This document shows positions 1 to 5,699 of a stretch of 5,699 bases of DNA, one piece after another (the first letter of the stretch is position 1; every line of letters starts with the position of its first letter). The notes beneath the pieces are model-generated. The model made no database searches. It saw nothing but the letters and a program-made list of their open reading frames with translations, and was not told where the DNA came from. The position numbers and the translations under genes are program-made. Origin of the DNA: Methylophilaceae bacterium (lineage in GTDB: Bacteria > Pseudomonadota > Gammaproteobacteria > Burkholderiales > Methylophilaceae); the NCBI GenBank assembly GCA_017880825.1, contig JADGRN010000107.1, forward strand, positions 1-5,699, given 5' to 3'.

Positions 1-1
1 G

Positions 2-1174
2 CTGATGTCGCACTTGGGACGCCCTAAAGAAGGGCCGACCGAGGGTCGTTATGATGACAAGGACAGCCTTAAACCAGTAGCGGAACATCTGTGCAAGCTG
101 CTCAGCCGCCAGGTAAAGACCTCAGTGTTGCTGATGCGCGCGCTTTCCGATTTGGTCAGCGAGATGAAAGACGCGCTGTATTCTGCGGCAGAAATTGAGC
201 GGGTCAAGCGTAGCGTAGACCACTTTGACAAGGCACGTTGCGAGGTAAAGCTGTATCAGGACTGGTTGGGCAACGGCAGGAAGAGCCTTGAGGAAATGCG
301 CGATGGTGAAGTCGGCGTGCTGGAAAATGTGCGCTTCAATATCGGCGAAAATAACAACGAAGACCGCCTTTCCTGGGAAATGGCGCAGATTTGCGACATA
401 TACGTGATGGATGCCTTTGGCACTGCGCACCGCGCCCAAGCCTCCACCCACGGCGTGGCAAAATATGCACCGGTGGCGTGCGCAGGCCCACTTTTGGTGG
501 CTGAGCTGGAAGCGCTGGGCAAGGCGCTGGATAATCCGGCACGCCCGATGGTCGCCATCGTCGGTGGCTCCAAGGTTTCATCCAAGCTGACGGTACTGGA
601 GTCGCTGTCACATATTGTTGACCAGCTGATTGTCGGTGGCGGCATTGCCAATACGTTCATCAAGGCGGCTGGCTATAACGTCGGCAAATCTTTATATGAA
701 GAGGACCTGGTAGAGGAAGCCAGGCGTCTCATCGCGGCGGCTAAGGCCAAAGGCAGCGATATACCGATACCGACCGACGTGGTGGTAGGCAAAAAGTTTG
801 ATGCCAAGGAAGCGGCGATTGTCAAAAAAGTAACCGAAGTGGCCGATGACGACATGATTTTCGACATTGGCCCGGAAACTGCTAGAGCTTATGCTGAATA
901 CCTTAAGAAGGCCGGCACCATCGTTTGGAATGGCCCGGTTGGGGTATTTGAATTCGACCAGTTCAGCAAAGGCACCAGGACACTGGCATTAGCCATTGCA
1001 GACAGTCCGGCGTTCTCCATTGCCGGCGGCGGCGATACATTGGCGGCGATCGCTAAATACGACATCGGAAATCGGATTTCCTATATTTCGACCGGTGGTG
1101 GTGCATTTCTGGAGTTCCTGGAAGGCAAGAAACTGCCTGCCGTGGATATCCTGGAGCAGCGTGCCAAAACGTAA
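2..1174 (+). CDS. pgk: Phosphoglycerate kinase, 5'-truncated by window edge, with an internal 44-residue insertion
   Basis: Cytosolic enzyme that interconverts 3-phosphoglycerate + ATP and 1,3-bisphosphoglycerate + ADP; in an autotroph it runs in the Calvin-cycle direction. The ATG at position 5 is an internal codon: it lies in the conserved SHLGRP motif, which is normally preceded by about 60 residues including the DxNVP substrate-binding segment, so the true start is upstream of the window. Counting from that Met: SHLGRP 2-7, LENVRF 106-111, DAFGTAHRA 136-144, GGSKVSSKL 187-195, [22 protein letters not shown] and GGGDT 341-345, then [13 protein letters not shown] near the C-terminus. All expected substrate and nucleotide motifs of the visible part are intact and the frame is open to the TAA at 1172-1174. 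The visible part is roughly 50 residues longer than expected, mainly because of residues 39-82 (see the repeat entry at 108-250). The upstream neighbour is probably gap or tkt, by analogy with related clusters; this is not visible. Confidence 0.96.
   Translation: MMSHLGRPKEGPTEGRYDDKDSLKPVAEHLCKLLSRQVKTSVLLMRALSDLVSEMKDALYSAAEIERVKRSVDHFDKARCEVKLYQDWLGNGRKSLEEMRDGEVGVLENVRFNIGENNNEDRLSWEMAQICDIYVMDAFGTAHRAQASTHGVAKYAPVACAGPLLVAELEALGKALDNPARPMVAIVGGSKVSSKLTVLESLSHIVDQLIVGGGIANTFIKAAGYNVGKSLYEEDLVEEARRLIAAAKAKGSDIPIPTDVVVGKKFDAKEAAIVKKVTEVADDDMIFDIGPETARAYAEYLKKAGTIVWNGPVGVFEFDQFSKGTRTLALAIADSPAFSIAGGGDTLAAIAKYDIGNRISYISTGGGAFLEFLEGKKLPAVDILEQRAKT
108..250 (+). repeat. Direct repeat bounding a 132-bp in-frame insertion in pgk
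   Basis: The 8-mer AGGTAAAG occurs at 111-118 and again at 243-250, exactly 132 bp (44 codons) apart and in the same reading phase. Extended left, GCCAGGTAAAG (108-118) and GCGAGGTAAAG (240-250) agree in 10 of 11 bases. The block 119-250 encodes residues 39-82 counted from the Met at position 5: a charged, Leu/Val-rich, probably helical stretch that I cannot match to the Pgk family. Joining position 118 to 251 would give [16 protein letters not shown], the normal transition from helix to strand to the DW motif in Pgk. The geometry resembles a target-site duplication or a slippage/recombination product. Which of these it is remains inference. Confidence 0.6.
138..176 (+). repeat. Imperfect inverted repeat inside the pgk insertion
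   Basis: GCGCGCTTTC at 138-147 can pair with GAAAG (166-170) plus CGCGC (172-176), leaving only A171 bulged. This gives a 10-bp, GC-rich stem with an 18-nt loop. It lies entirely within the extra 132-bp block. A hairpin in an in-frame insertion recalls small palindromic elements that insert into coding genes in other bacteria, but the block ends do not form convincing terminal inverted repeats. Confidence 0.4.
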
Positions 1175-1362
1175 CAAAATAAGACTAAACTGGTAAGCAC
1201 CAGATGCGGGGCGCGCTTAAGGTCCCCCGTAATCATTTTCGGGAGCATCAAAAAGCCAAATTTCGTCACGATACGGCGTTGCTCTAAAAATTTTATCGCT
1301 TACATATTAAATATATGCGGCACACTAAAATTTTTCTCACACCTAATCTCGTTTAAAACTTA

Positions 1363-1383
1363 GGCTTTTTAGAAGCCCCTTTT
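1363..1383 (+). terminator. Weak terminator-like hairpin upstream of pyk
   Basis: GGCTT (1363-1367) pairs with AAGCC (1373-1377) around a TTTAG loop, followed by CC and a short TTTT run. The stem is only 5 bp and the T run is offset by CC, so this would be a weak intrinsic terminator or attenuator at best. It ends 15 bp before the pyk start codon, an odd position for a simple end-of-pgk terminator. It could equally be chance in an AT-rich gap. Confidence 0.25.
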
Positions 1384-1398
1384 ATAGAAAGTAGTACA

Positions 1399-2835
1399 TT
1401 GACCTTACGCAAAACAAAGATTGTCGCGACTCTGGGGCCCGCCTCCAGCAGCGAAGAAGTGCTTGAACGCATGATAGATGCTGGCGTGAATGTGGTGCGC
1501 CTCAACTTTTCCCACGGCAGCGCGCAGGATCATATCGAGCGCGCCAATCTGGTGCGTGAGATTGCCGCGCGTCTGCGTCGTCCGATAGGTGTGCTGTGCG
1601 ACTTGCAGGGTCCAAAGATCCGCATAGGCAAGTTTGAAAACAGCAAAATTCAGCTCAAGACTGGAACCAAGTTTATATTGGATGCGGCGTGTGAACTGGG
1701 TAACCAGGAGCGTGTTGGTCTCGATTACAAGACATTACCGTCTGAAGTAGTGCCGGGTACGGTGCTGCTGCTGGACGATGGCCGCATTGTCATGAGTGTG
1801 GATGCGGTACACGGCAGCGAGGTTCACTGCACTGTTGAAATGGGCGGGACGCTTTCCAACAATAAAGGCATCAATCGCATGGGTGGTGGCCTCGCCGCAG
1901 AGGCGCTCACTGAGAAGGACCGTGAAGACATCAAGACTGCCGCGCTCATAGAAGCCGATTACGTCGCCATCTCCTTTCCGCGCAGCGGTGCCGATGTGCA
2001 ATTGGCGCGCAGCCTGGTGCGTGCGGCTGGAGGCCGCGCCGATATCGTGGCCAAGATTGAGCGTGCCGAGGCGATTCCGGCACTGGAAGAAATCATCGAG
2101 GCTGCCGATGTGATTATGGTGGCGCGTGGCGATCTGGGCGTAGAGGTAGGCGATGCCGCTGTGCCTGGCCTGCAGAAACGTATGATCCGCATGGCGCGCG
2201 CGCATAATAAGCTGGTGATTACTGCCACACAGATGCTGGAATCGATGATCACCAGCCCGATTCCAACCCGTGCGGAAGTCTCCGATGTGGCGAATGCGGT
2301 GCTGGATGGCACCGATGCGGTGATGCTGTCGGCAGAAAGTGCTGTGGGCGCATATCCGGTAGAGGCGATTGCCGCTTTGCATCGGGTGTGTATAGAAGCC
2401 GAAAAGGATTACGACAGCCAGCATCTCAAGCAGAAAATTAATCAGGAATTCCAGCGAGTTGACGAAGCTATCGCCATGGCGGCGATTTACACGGCACAGC
2501 ATTTGAAAGTGGATGCCATTGCCGCGCTGACGCAATCCGGTGCGTCGGTCATGTGGCTGTCGCGTTCCAATACTATCGTGCCGATTTACGCGCTGACGCC
2601 GGAAAAAGACACACGGCGTAAACTCACGCTGTATCGCGGTGTTTACCCATTCCCTTTCAACCATGAATCCAAAGACCCGGCAGTGATTCTGGGGGATGCA
2701 CAAGATGATCTGTTGATGAGGGGTGCGGTAAAGAATGGCGATCTGATCATGATCATGATGGGTGAGCCCATCGGAAAATCCGGGGGCACCAATACCCTTA
2801 AAATTCTTAGGGTTGGCGCGCATCGACAAAGTTGA
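1399..2835 (+). CDS. pyk: Pyruvate kinase (PykA-like)
   Basis: Transfers phosphate from phosphoenolpyruvate to ADP, giving pyruvate and ATP; beside Calvin-cycle genes it is the branch leading fixed carbon to central metabolism. It has 478 residues, the usual length. Family motifs: RKTKIVATLGPAS 4-16, NVVRLNFSHG 31-40 (R34, N36, S38 for substrate and monovalent cation), CDLQGPKIR 67-75, VAKIERAEA with catalytic K219 and metal ligand E221, MVARGDLGVE 240-249 with D245, and TATQMLESM 275-283. The small B domain spans about 70-170; the C-terminal effector-binding domain, about 340-478, resembles the E. coli PykA type (TQSGASVMWLSR). The B-domain exit reads NNKGINRMGGG where many relatives have GINLPGGG; I regard this as lineage variation. 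The start is TTG at 1399, giving the conserved N-terminus. There is no ATG or GTG in frame before the stop at 1354, and only a weak GAAAG ribosome binding site precedes it. Confidence 0.96.
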   Translation: MTLRKTKIVATLGPASSSEEVLERMIDAGVNVVRLNFSHGSAQDHIERANLVREIAARLRRPIGVLCDLQGPKIRIGKFENSKIQLKTGTKFILDAACELGNQERVGLDYKTLPSEVVPGTVLLLDDGRIVMSVDAVHGSEVHCTVEMGGTLSNNKGINRMGGGLAAEALTEKDREDIKTAALIEADYVAISFPRSGADVQLARSLVRAAGGRADIVAKIERAEAIPALEEIIEAADVIMVARGDLGVEVGDAAVPGLQKRMIRMARAHNKLVITATQMLESMITSPIPTRAEVSDVANAVLDGTDAVMLSAESAVGAYPVEAIAALHRVCIEAEKDYDSQHLKQKINQEFQRVDEAIAMAAIYTAQHLKVDAIAALTQSGASVMWLSRSNTIVPIYALTPEKDTRRKLTLYRGVYPFPFNHESKDPAVILGDAQDDLLMRGAVKNGDLIMIMMGEPIGKSGGTNTLKILRVGAHRQS

Positions 2836-2875
2836 TTTAATCCACTTTTCATGCTAAAAAATCAAACTTAATAGC

Positions 2876-2905
2876 CTGACAGCACTTTCCAACCTAAAAT
2901 ATAAA
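2876..2905 (+). promoter_or_regulatory. Putative sigma70-type promoter for fba
   Basis: CTGACA at 2876-2881 (5 of 6 matches to the -35 consensus) is separated by 18 bp from TATAAA at 2900-2905 (5 of 6 to the -10). It sits in the 104-bp pyk-fba gap, about 35 bp before the fba start, and would allow fba to be transcribed independently of pgk-pyk. This is consensus matching by eye only, in AT-rich DNA. Confidence 0.4.
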
Positions 2906-2915
2906 ACGCGTTTTA
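2902..2915. promoter_or_regulatory. Perfect 14-bp palindrome overlapping the putative fba promoter
   Basis: TAAAACGCGTTTTA is a perfect palindrome that overlaps the candidate -10 hexamer and would cover the expected transcription start. That is a position where a dimeric regulator would block initiation. The binding protein, if any, is unknown. The site does not contain a LysR T-N11-A half-site arrangement like the one upstream of cbbM. Confidence 0.3.
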
Positions 2916-2939
2916 AAATGTTAACTGAGGAGAAATATC

Positions 2940-4010
2940 ATGGCACTCGTCTCACTACGTCAACTATGTGATCATGGCGCCGAGTACGGCTACGGTATGC
3001 CGTCGTTCAACGTCAACAACATGGAACAGGTCCAAGCCATCATGCAGGCGGCCGATGAGTGTGATAGCCCGGTCATCATGCAAGGCTCCGCCGGGGCGCG
3101 CAAATATGCCGGTGAAGCCTTTTTGCGCCACCTCATCTTGGCTGCGGTAGAGGCCTATCCGCATATTCCCATCGTCATGCATCAGGATCACGGGGCTTCG
3201 CCGTCGGTGTGCATCCAGTCTATGCGCTCCGGTTTTAGTTCGGTGATGATGGATGGCTCGTTGCAGGAGGATATGAAAACCCCAGCGAGCTATGAATACA
3301 ATGTCGAAGTCACGCGCAAGGTAGTCGATATAGCACACGTCATTGGCGTATCGGTGGAAGGCGAGCTGGGTTGCCTGGGTTCTCTGGAAAGCGGCATGGC
3401 GGGTAAGGAAGACGGCCACGGCGCAGAAGGCCAATTGGACCACTCACAATTACTGACCGACCCGGAAGAAGCCGCCGACTTTGTCAAGAAGACCGGCGTA
3501 GATGCGCTGGCCATTGCCATCGGTACCTCCCACGGCGCTTACAAGTTCAAGCGCCCGCCCACTGGTGAAACTTTAGCCATTGATCGCATCAAGGAAATTC
3601 ACGCCCGCATTCCTAATACCCACCTGGTTATGCACGGTTCGTCCTCGGTGCCGCAAGAATGGCTCAAAATCATCAATAATTACGGTGGCAATATGGGCGA
3701 AACCTATGGCGTACCGGTGGAAGAAATCGTCGAAGGCATCAAGCACGGGGTACGCAAGGTCAACATTGATACCGACTTGCGTATGGCTTCCACGGGCGCG
3801 ATACGCCGCTTTTTAGGCTCGCCGGAGAACTCCAAAGAGTTTGACCCGCGCAAATTCCTGCTCGCCGCCACCAAAGCCATGAAGGATATCTGCAAGGCGC
3901 GCTATGAGGCGTTTGGCTCTGCCGGACAAGCCAGCAAAATCAGGGCAATTTCCTGCGATAGTATGGCCGAGCGTTACAAGAAGGGTGAGCTGGCGGCGAT
4001 AGTCAGGTAA
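2940..4010 (+). CDS. fba: Fructose-bisphosphate aldolase, class II, Calvin-cycle subtype
   Basis: Zinc-dependent aldolase that condenses dihydroxyacetone phosphate with glyceraldehyde-3-phosphate to fructose-1,6-bisphosphate. The Calvin-cycle (CbbA) subtype is also expected to make sedoheptulose-1,7-bisphosphate from erythrose-4-phosphate. It has 356 residues, close to the subtype's usual length. Visible motifs: GMPSFNVNN 19-27; HQDHGAS 81-87, with D83 as the likely catalytic acid/base and H84 a zinc ligand; VEGELG 139-144 (E142); GTSHGAYK 195-202 (H198); VMHGSSSVP 230-238 (H232); and NIDTDLRMA from 275, which binds substrate phosphate. The long [15 protein letters not shown] loop, about 147-161, fits this subtype rather than E. 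coli FbaA. The ATG at 2940 is fixed by a strong GAGGAG ribosome binding site at 2927-2932, 7 nt upstream. The gene follows pyk by 104 bp, and an intrinsic terminator lies 19 bp after its stop. The symbol cbbA would be equally suitable. Confidence 0.97.
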   Translation: MALVSLRQLCDHGAEYGYGMPSFNVNNMEQVQAIMQAADECDSPVIMQGSAGARKYAGEAFLRHLILAAVEAYPHIPIVMHQDHGASPSVCIQSMRSGFSSVMMDGSLQEDMKTPASYEYNVEVTRKVVDIAHVIGVSVEGELGCLGSLESGMAGKEDGHGAEGQLDHSQLLTDPEEAADFVKKTGVDALAIAIGTSHGAYKFKRPPTGETLAIDRIKEIHARIPNTHLVMHGSSSVPQEWLKIINNYGGNMGETYGVPVEEIVEGIKHGVRKVNIDTDLRMASTGAIRRFLGSPENSKEFDPRKFLLAATKAMKDICKARYEAFGSAGQASKIRAISCDSMAERYKKGELAAIVR

Positions 4011-4029
4011 GATGGTTATGGATGTACAG

Positions 4030-4054
4030 AAAGGCGGCCTTGGCCGCCTTTTTT
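4030..4054 (+). terminator. Rho-independent terminator after fba
   Basis: AAAGGCGGC (4030-4038) pairs perfectly with GCCGCCTTT (4043-4051) around a CTTG loop. The T run at the end of the stem continues to 4054, giving six Ts. It is a strong, GC-rich 9-bp stem located 19 bp after the fba stop. On the opposite strand only three Ts follow the stem, so termination of the converging cbbR transcript by the same hairpin would be weaker. Confidence 0.9.
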
Positions 4055-4079
4055 GTTGCATTCACTTGATAAATCAGTA

Positions 4080-5006
4080 TTAAAGCGTCAGGCTAAAGCC
4101 TTTTTTCTCGGCTATCTGCGCGCCTTCATTCAATAAGAATTCTTTGAACATCTGTGCTGTGGCACTGAGCCGTTTACCCGTGCGATGTACCACATACCAG
4201 TCGCGCATGATGGGGAAGGACTGTACATCCAGCACCACCAGCCGTTGGGCTTCCAGTTCCAGTGATAGCGTGTGCAGCGAGAGTATGCCCAATCCCATGC
4301 CCGCCTGAACCGCTTGTTTGATGGCCTCGTTAGTGCTCATCTCGCTGCCGGTGGTGAGCTTGACGTTATGCTCGCCGAAATAACGCTCCATCGCAATGCG
4401 GGTGCCGGAACCTTGTTCACGCACCAGAAAAGTCTCTTGTTGCAAACGATCCAATGGGATATTCGGCGTGTGTACCAGCGGATGATTCACCGCTGCAATA
4501 ATCACCAGCGGGTTTTCCATGAATGAAGTCATGTCGAGATCAAGTCCCTCCGGTGGCTTGCCCATCACCACCATATCCATATCATTTTGCGCCAGATGGT
4601 TGAGCAGATATTCACGGTTGGTGACGTCGAGGCTGACAGAGACCTTGGGATAGCGCTTGCAGAACTCCGCCAGCAGTTGCGTGGCAAAGTGGCTGGCGGT
4701 GGTCGCCACACTGATTGATAGCTTGCCGCGGTCTATGCCTTTCATCTCTTCCAGCACATTTTCCATCTCGGCTAGCTGGTCGAGGATGTTGCGGCAATAG
4801 CGGCTGAATTCTTTGCCGGCTTCGGTCAGGTAAATCTTTTTACCGAGTTGCTCGAATAACGCTAAGCCAACAGATTCTTCCAGCTGTTTTATCTGCATGG
4901 AAACGGCGGGCTGTGTCAGGTGCAGCGCTTTGGCCGCGCGGGAATAACTCAGGTGATGGGCAACCGCTTCATAAACCCGCAACTGCCGCAGTGTTAAATG
5001 GAGCAT
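4080..5006 (-). CDS. cbbR: LysR-family transcriptional regulator CbbR of CO2-fixation genes
   Basis: DNA-binding regulator expected to activate RuBisCO and Calvin-cycle genes in response to metabolites such as RuBP or NADPH. With the start at 5006 it has 308 residues, the usual LysR length. The N-terminal winged helix-turn-helix covers about 4-62, with the helix-turn-helix core at about 20-43 (SYSRAAKALHLTQPAVSMQIKQLE spans it). A linker helix covers about 67-90, and the co-inducer domain begins about 95. REQGSGTR at 196-203 is a sequence I associate with CbbR. A longer start at 5066 would add 20 mostly hydrophobic residues before the family's normal MxHLTLRQL N-terminus and run through the promoter region, so I reject it. 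The ribosome binding site before 5006 is poor. The gene converges on fba and diverges from cbbM; LysR regulators commonly control the divergent neighbour and themselves. Confidence 0.93.
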   Translation of the reverse strand: MLHLTLRQLRVYEAVAHHLSYSRAAKALHLTQPAVSMQIKQLEESVGLALFEQLGKKIYLTEAGKEFSRYCRNILDQLAEMENVLEEMKGIDRGKLSISVATTASHFATQLLAEFCKRYPKVSVSLDVTNREYLLNHLAQNDMDMVVMGKPPEGLDLDMTSFMENPLVIIAAVNHPLVHTPNIPLDRLQQETFLVREQGSGTRIAMERYFGEHNVKLTTGSEMSTNEAIKQAVQAGMGLGILSLHTLSLELEAQRLVVLDVQSFPIMRDWYVVHRTGKRLSATAQMFKEFLLNEGAQIAEKKGFSLTL

Positions 5007-5027
5007 GATAGTTAATCTGCCGGTGAA

Positions 5028-5056
5028 AATATATAAGCTAAAGCTTATTATAACAA
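5028..5056 (-). promoter_or_regulatory. Putative cbbR promoter
   Basis: Read on the minus strand, TTGTTA (5056-5051; 4 of 6 matches to -35) lies 17 bp before TATATT (5033-5028; 5 of 6 to -10). This places initiation roughly 15 bp before the cbbR ATG at 5006. The -35 overlaps the left arm of the large inverted repeat at 5051-5075, the arrangement expected for negative autoregulation. A perfect TATAAT also occurs on the minus strand at 5052-5047, but without a good -35. Confidence 0.4.
5033..5048. promoter_or_regulatory. 16-bp inverted repeat in the cbbR-cbbM intergenic region
   Basis: ATAAGCT (5033-5039) and AGCTTAT (5042-5048) are perfect inverted copies separated by AA. The repeat lies between the proposed -10 and -35 of cbbR, next to the larger repeat at 5051-5075. 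It may be an accessory regulator contact or a secondary operator. No specific protein can be assigned from sequence. Confidence 0.4.
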
Positions 5057-5075
5057 TCAAATACATTGATTGTTA
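5051..5075. promoter_or_regulatory. Putative CbbR operator (25-bp perfect inverted repeat with T-N11-A box)
   Basis: Arms TAACAATCAA (5051-5060) and TTGATTGTTA (5066-5075) are perfect 10-bp inverted copies around the spacer ATACA. The centre contains T5057-N11-A5069 in an ATC-N9-GAT context, matching the general LysR-type box. Its place between divergent cbbR and cbbM is where CbbR recognition sites are found in other autotrophs. It overlaps the proposed cbbR -35 and is centred about 80 bp before the candidate cbbM -10. Confidence 0.65.
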
Positions 5076-5142
5076 CTTATAAAATAATGACGCTATAGTT
5101 GATATCAGGCTTGTATGTAGGGACGAATCACCTCTTGCATAC

Positions 5143-5148
5143 TATAAA
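5143..5148 (+). promoter_or_regulatory. Candidate -10 element for cbbM
   Basis: TATAAA matches the -10 consensus in 5 of 6 bases and lies 29 bp before the cbbM ATG. The region 16-18 bp upstream (around GGGACG) has no recognisable -35. A missing -35 is common at activator-dependent promoters and fits a need for CbbR. TTGATA at 5099-5104 resembles a -35 but is too far away. Confidence 0.35.
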
Positions 5149-5177
5149 AAATAAATTAATCATTTGAGGAGTCAGCA

Positions 5178-5699
5178 ATGGACCAGTCCGCACGTTATTC
5201 CGATCTCAGTCTTAAAGAGGCCGACCTGATTCAGGGTGGCAAGCACATTCTGGTTGCCTACAAGATGAAACCAAAGGCTGGCCATGGTTATCTGGAATCT
5301 GCCGCGCATTTCGCGGCTGAATCATCTACCGGCACCAACGTGGAAGTTAGCACTACCGATGATTTCACCCGGGGTGTAGATGCGCTGGTGTATTACATCG
5401 ACGAAGCCACCGAAGATATGCGCATCGCTTATCCGCTTGATCTGTTCGACCGTAATATCACTGACGGTCGCATGATGATGGTTTCCTTCCTGACGCTGGT
5501 GATTGGTAATAATCAGGGCATGGGCGACATCGAATATGGCAAGATTCACGATTTTTACGTGCCGGAGCGTGCCATCCAGTTGTTCGATGGTCCAGCCAAG
5601 GATATCACCGATTTATGGCGTATTCTCGGCCGTCCCATGAAAGATGGTGGTTACATTGCCGGCACTATCATCAAGCCCAAGCTGGGCCTGCGTCCCGAA
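5178..5699 (+). CDS. cbbM: Ribulose-1,5-bisphosphate carboxylase/oxygenase, form II large subunit (3'-truncated by window end)
   Basis: Form II RuBisCO carboxylates RuBP to two 3-phosphoglycerates in the cytosol and works without a small subunit. The first 174 codons are present and closely resemble Rhodospirillum rubrum CbbM as I remember it, from the MDQS start onward with no gap, so active-site numbering agrees: E48 in [10 protein letters not shown]111 in GNNQGMGD, and catalytic K166 in [11 protein letters not shown]. The lysine that is carbamylated (K191) and the C-terminal barrel residues lie beyond the window. The ATG at 5178 is set by a strong GAGGAG ribosome binding site at 5166-5171, 6 nt upstream. 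The gene is divergent from cbbR across 171 bp. In related organisms cbbQ and cbbO activase genes often follow, but they are not visible. Form II enzymes usually suit high CO2 and low O2, which hints at a microaerobic lifestyle. Confidence 0.97.
   Translation, partial: MDQSARYSDLSLKEADLIQGGKHILVAYKMKPKAGHGYLESAAHFAAESSTGTNVEVSTTDDFTRGVDALVYYIDEATEDMRIAYPLDLFDRNITDGRMMMVSFLTLVIGNNQGMGDIEYGKIHDFYVPERAIQLFDGPAKDITDLWRILGRPMKDGGYIAGTIIKPKLGLRPE

Noticed and set aside
5..7. ATG at position 5 as the true pgk start
   Set aside because: It is the residue just before SHLGRP, an internal Pgk motif; starting here would remove the N-terminal substrate-binding segment. The frame is open to the window edge, so the gene is cut by the window.
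256..663. Minus-strand open frame opposite pgk, and other antisense frames across 49-867
   Set aside because: All are antisense to conserved Pgk sequence, with low-complexity Ser/Pro/Thr-rich translations and no ribosome binding site or family signature.
1735..2829. A 364-codon open frame on the minus strand opposite pyk
   Set aside because: It lies wholly antisense to a pyruvate kinase with all family motifs intact, has no recognisable domain, and its His/Arg-rich composition is typical of an antisense frame of a GC-biased gene.
2832..2865. TTGATTT / AAATCAA stem after pyk as a terminator
   Set aside because: It is 7 bp and AT-rich with a 20-nt loop and no following T run, and it overlaps the pyk stop codon; it is too weak to call.
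4030..4054. Fba terminator acting as a fully bidirectional terminator for cbbR
   Set aside because: The stem is symmetrical, but on the minus strand only three Ts follow it, so efficient termination in that direction is not supported.
5007..5066. Longer CbbR start at 5066 adding 20 hydrophobic residues
   Set aside because: The extension resembles a membrane segment but precedes the normal LysR N-terminus and is encoded by the AT-rich divergent promoter/operator region, so it is a translation artefact.
5322..5549. Minus-strand open frame opposite cbbM
   Set aside because: It is antisense to highly conserved form II RuBisCO and has no independent coding evidence.

Overview
The window is a piece of a carbon-metabolism locus from a chemolithoautotrophic proteobacterium, most likely a betaproteobacterium of the Gallionellaceae / Nitrosomonadales type. 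I infer this from the form II RuBisCO, the divergent CbbR regulator, the Calvin-cycle subtype of class II aldolase and the pgk-pyk-fba gene order. The taxonomic placement rests on remembered gene order and protein style, not on a search.

Layout. (1) 2-1174, + strand: phosphoglycerate kinase (pgk), cut at its 5' end by the window edge and carrying an extra 44-codon in-frame block near its N-terminal domain. (2) 1175-1398: a 224-bp gap with several small hairpins. (3) 1399-2835, +: pyruvate kinase (pyk), which appears to use a TTG start. (4) 2836-2939: a gap with a plausible sigma70-type promoter and a perfect 14-bp palindrome, then a strong ribosome binding site. (5) 2940-4010, +: class II fructose-bisphosphate aldolase (fba/cbbA), closed by a clear intrinsic terminator at 4030-4054. 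(6) 4080-5006, - strand: LysR-family regulator CbbR. (7) 5007-5177: divergent control region with two perfect inverted repeats; the larger contains a LysR-type T-N11-A box. (8) 5178-5699, +: the first 174 codons of form II RuBisCO large subunit (cbbM), cut by the window end.

How they work together. RuBisCO makes 3-phosphoglycerate from CO2 and ribulose-1,5-bisphosphate. Pgk phosphorylates it to 1,3-bisphosphoglycerate. Aldolase condenses triose phosphates (and probably erythrose-4-phosphate with DHAP) in the regeneration phase. Pyruvate kinase draws fixed carbon off towards pyruvate. CbbR, transcribed away from cbbM, is expected to bind the intergenic inverted repeats, activate cbbM and control its own gene.

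Most of the window is a well-conserved autotrophy cluster. The most unusual thing is the 132-bp block inside pgk, bounded by an 8-bp direct repeat (10 of 11 bases when extended). Removing exactly one repeat unit plus the block would restore a canonical Pgk sequence. I saw no RNA genes, CRISPR arrays or complete transposable elements.
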